From Shewanella mangrovisoli (GTDB taxonomy: Bacteria > Pseudomonadota > Gammaproteobacteria > Enterobacterales > Shewanellaceae), in assembly GCF_019457635.1 (NCBI RefSeq), contig NZ_CP080412.1:1798001-1862000 (forward strand): a stretch of 64,000 nucleotides of DNA. The letters run 5' to 3'. The position numbers and the translations under genes are program-made. Every line of letters starts with the position of its first letter. Within the stretch, counting starts at the first letter, position 1. Positions 63,095 through 64,000 of this stretch are shown here, piece by piece. The notes under the pieces were generated by a model, which was not told the origin of the DNA, did no database searches, and saw only the letters and a list, made by a program, of their open reading frames with translations.

Positions 63095-64000
63095 TTACTT
63101 CGCTTTATCTTGGCTTAGGTTGATGCGGTACACGGCAAAACCGAGTTCATCTTTACTAATCTTGGTCATTTCGCGTTGTTTATTTGCTTCGATAAAGGTA
63201 GCTGCTTTATCGCTATCTTGGGTCTGGAAGCGAATATCTAACGCAACATTGGTGCTGATGGTTTTGAAATCCCAGTTGTAGTCAGCACTTGGGTTGACCA
63301 TGCCATCATACTTGCCTGTGGTTTCGTTGAACTGAGATTGCGCCGTGATATAGGCCGCTAAGGCTTCACGGTTAGTATCTGGCAGTTCGAGTACCACATG
63401 ATCACTGCCGGTACCGGCAAACTTGCCACCAAAGGCGCGGTAGTTATTTGAGGCTACGATAAATTCTTTGGCCGCAAACTCTTCGCCAGTGAAGACTTTA
63501 CCGCTGGCATCTGTGTAGCTTAAATCGACGATACGGTTAGCATTGGCATTGACAACGGCGCAGTCGCGGTCGAACTTACTTGGTTGAGTCACATCAATCT
63601 TGTATGTCAAGCCATCGAGCACGTCGAAGTTATAGGTTGGGTGACCATCCCAGTTGATTAACTCCTGTGGCGTGGTCTTGGTTGGATCGATTTGATTGAA
63701 TTGGTTAGCTGAACACTCCAGCCAATCTTTCAGTTCAGCACCCGTCGCTTTGACCGCCACCATAGTGTTGGGGTAGAGGTAAAGATCGGCGGCGTTTTTA
63801 AAGGTCAATGCGCCTTTATCTACTTGTACATATTGGTCTGCATCGCTGGTTGTACCGTGGCGACCACCGGCTTTGAATGGCGCAGAGGCCGATAAGACGG
63901 GCAGATCTTTTAATGCCTCGGGGAGTTTGGCTTTGACGTTAGCAATTTGCGCGTCAGAAACGATTTGTACGGTTGGATCGTCCTGCACTAAGGTCAAGAA
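63095..64000 (-). CDS. cpdB: 2',3'-cyclic-nucleotide 2'-phosphodiesterase/3'-nucleotidase, C-terminal part
   Basis: The frame is open to the window edge (the first codon here, at 63997, is an ordinary TTG), so about 300 C-terminal residues of a 650-residue periplasmic enzyme are present. It matches the 5'-nucleotidase C-terminal domain of CpdB: the phrase VQDDPTVQIVSDAQI, SASAPFKAGGRHG, DLYLYPNTMVAVKATG and IVASNNYRAFGG. The metal-binding N-terminal domain is outside. CpdB salvages nucleotides from outside the cell. Confidence 0.88.
   Translation of the reverse strand, partial: FLTLVQDDPTVQIVSDAQIANVKAKLPEALKDLPVLSASAPFKAGGRHGTTSDADQYVQVDKGALTFKNAADLYLYPNTMVAVKATGAELKDWLECSANQFNQIDPTKTTPQELINWDGHPTYNFDVLDGLTYKIDVTQPSKFDRDCAVVNANANRIVDLSYTDASGKVFTGEEFAAKEFIVASNNYRAFGGKFAGTGSDHVVLELPDTNREALAAYITAQSQFNETTGKYDGMVNPSADYNWDFKTISTNVALDIRFQTQDSDKAATFIEANKQREMTKISKDELGFAVYRINLSQDKAK

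Overview
The window looks like chromosomal DNA of a Shewanella-type gammaproteobacterium. The basis is the gene content (a divergent pflBA/focA locus, Smc next to ZipA and LigA, a DUF4212/sodium-solute symporter pair followed by a DUF294 regulator) and the E. coli-like rRNA operon. I saw no transposase, integrase, phage gene, CRISPR array or replication-initiator gene. It reads as ordinary core genome, and the interest lies mainly in intergenic signals.

Layout. 1-8.2 kb: the end of an FtsX-type ABC permease, a signal peptidase I, the glutamate symporter gltS, a yfcH/folX pair, an AI-2E family transporter and a methyltransferase. 8.3-9.6 kb: two small reverse-strand genes flanking a 30-codon forward ORF with its own promoter and terminator. 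10-21 kb: the mixed-acid fermentation block, with ackA-pta, yfbV, pflB-pflA, a 1-kb control region carrying two PdhR-type boxes, focA, and a yfcC-like carrier. 21-26.7 kb: a TonB-dependent receptor, a TDT-family carrier and a methyltransferase. 26.9-34.6 kb: cysK, an RDD membrane protein overlapping a ketoacyl synthase III gene, a hypothetical gene, a DUF5916 outer-membrane protein and cysZ. 34.8-45.2 kb: smc-zipA-ligA, a DUF2919 membrane protein, an HD-GYP protein, a YeeZ-like protein and dsbA.

45.5-50.4 kb: a transport/regulation cluster (DUF4212 subunit, symporter, cNMP/CBS/nucleotidyltransferase protein, exonuclease). 50.5-55.3 kb: an OhrR-like MarR regulator divergent from an NADPH oxidoreductase, a repeat-rich gap, an LRAT-like protein, and a GntR regulator with a second ketoacyl synthase III. 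55.6-61.95 kb: gmhB followed by a complete rrn operon (16S, tRNA-Ile, tRNA-Ala, 23S, 5S) with promoter, boxA elements and terminator. 62.1-64 kb: a DUF2057 protein and the C-terminal part of CpdB, cut by the window edge.

How the genes fit together. Pfl converts pyruvate to acetyl-CoA and formate, FocA moves formate, Pta and AckA convert acetyl-CoA to acetate and ATP, and the PdhR-like boxes suggest pyruvate sensing. CysZ and CysK supply sulfate and cysteine. Smc, ZipA and LigA serve chromosome organisation, division and replication. Gene functions are inferred from recognisable motifs and family knowledge. No database search was run.
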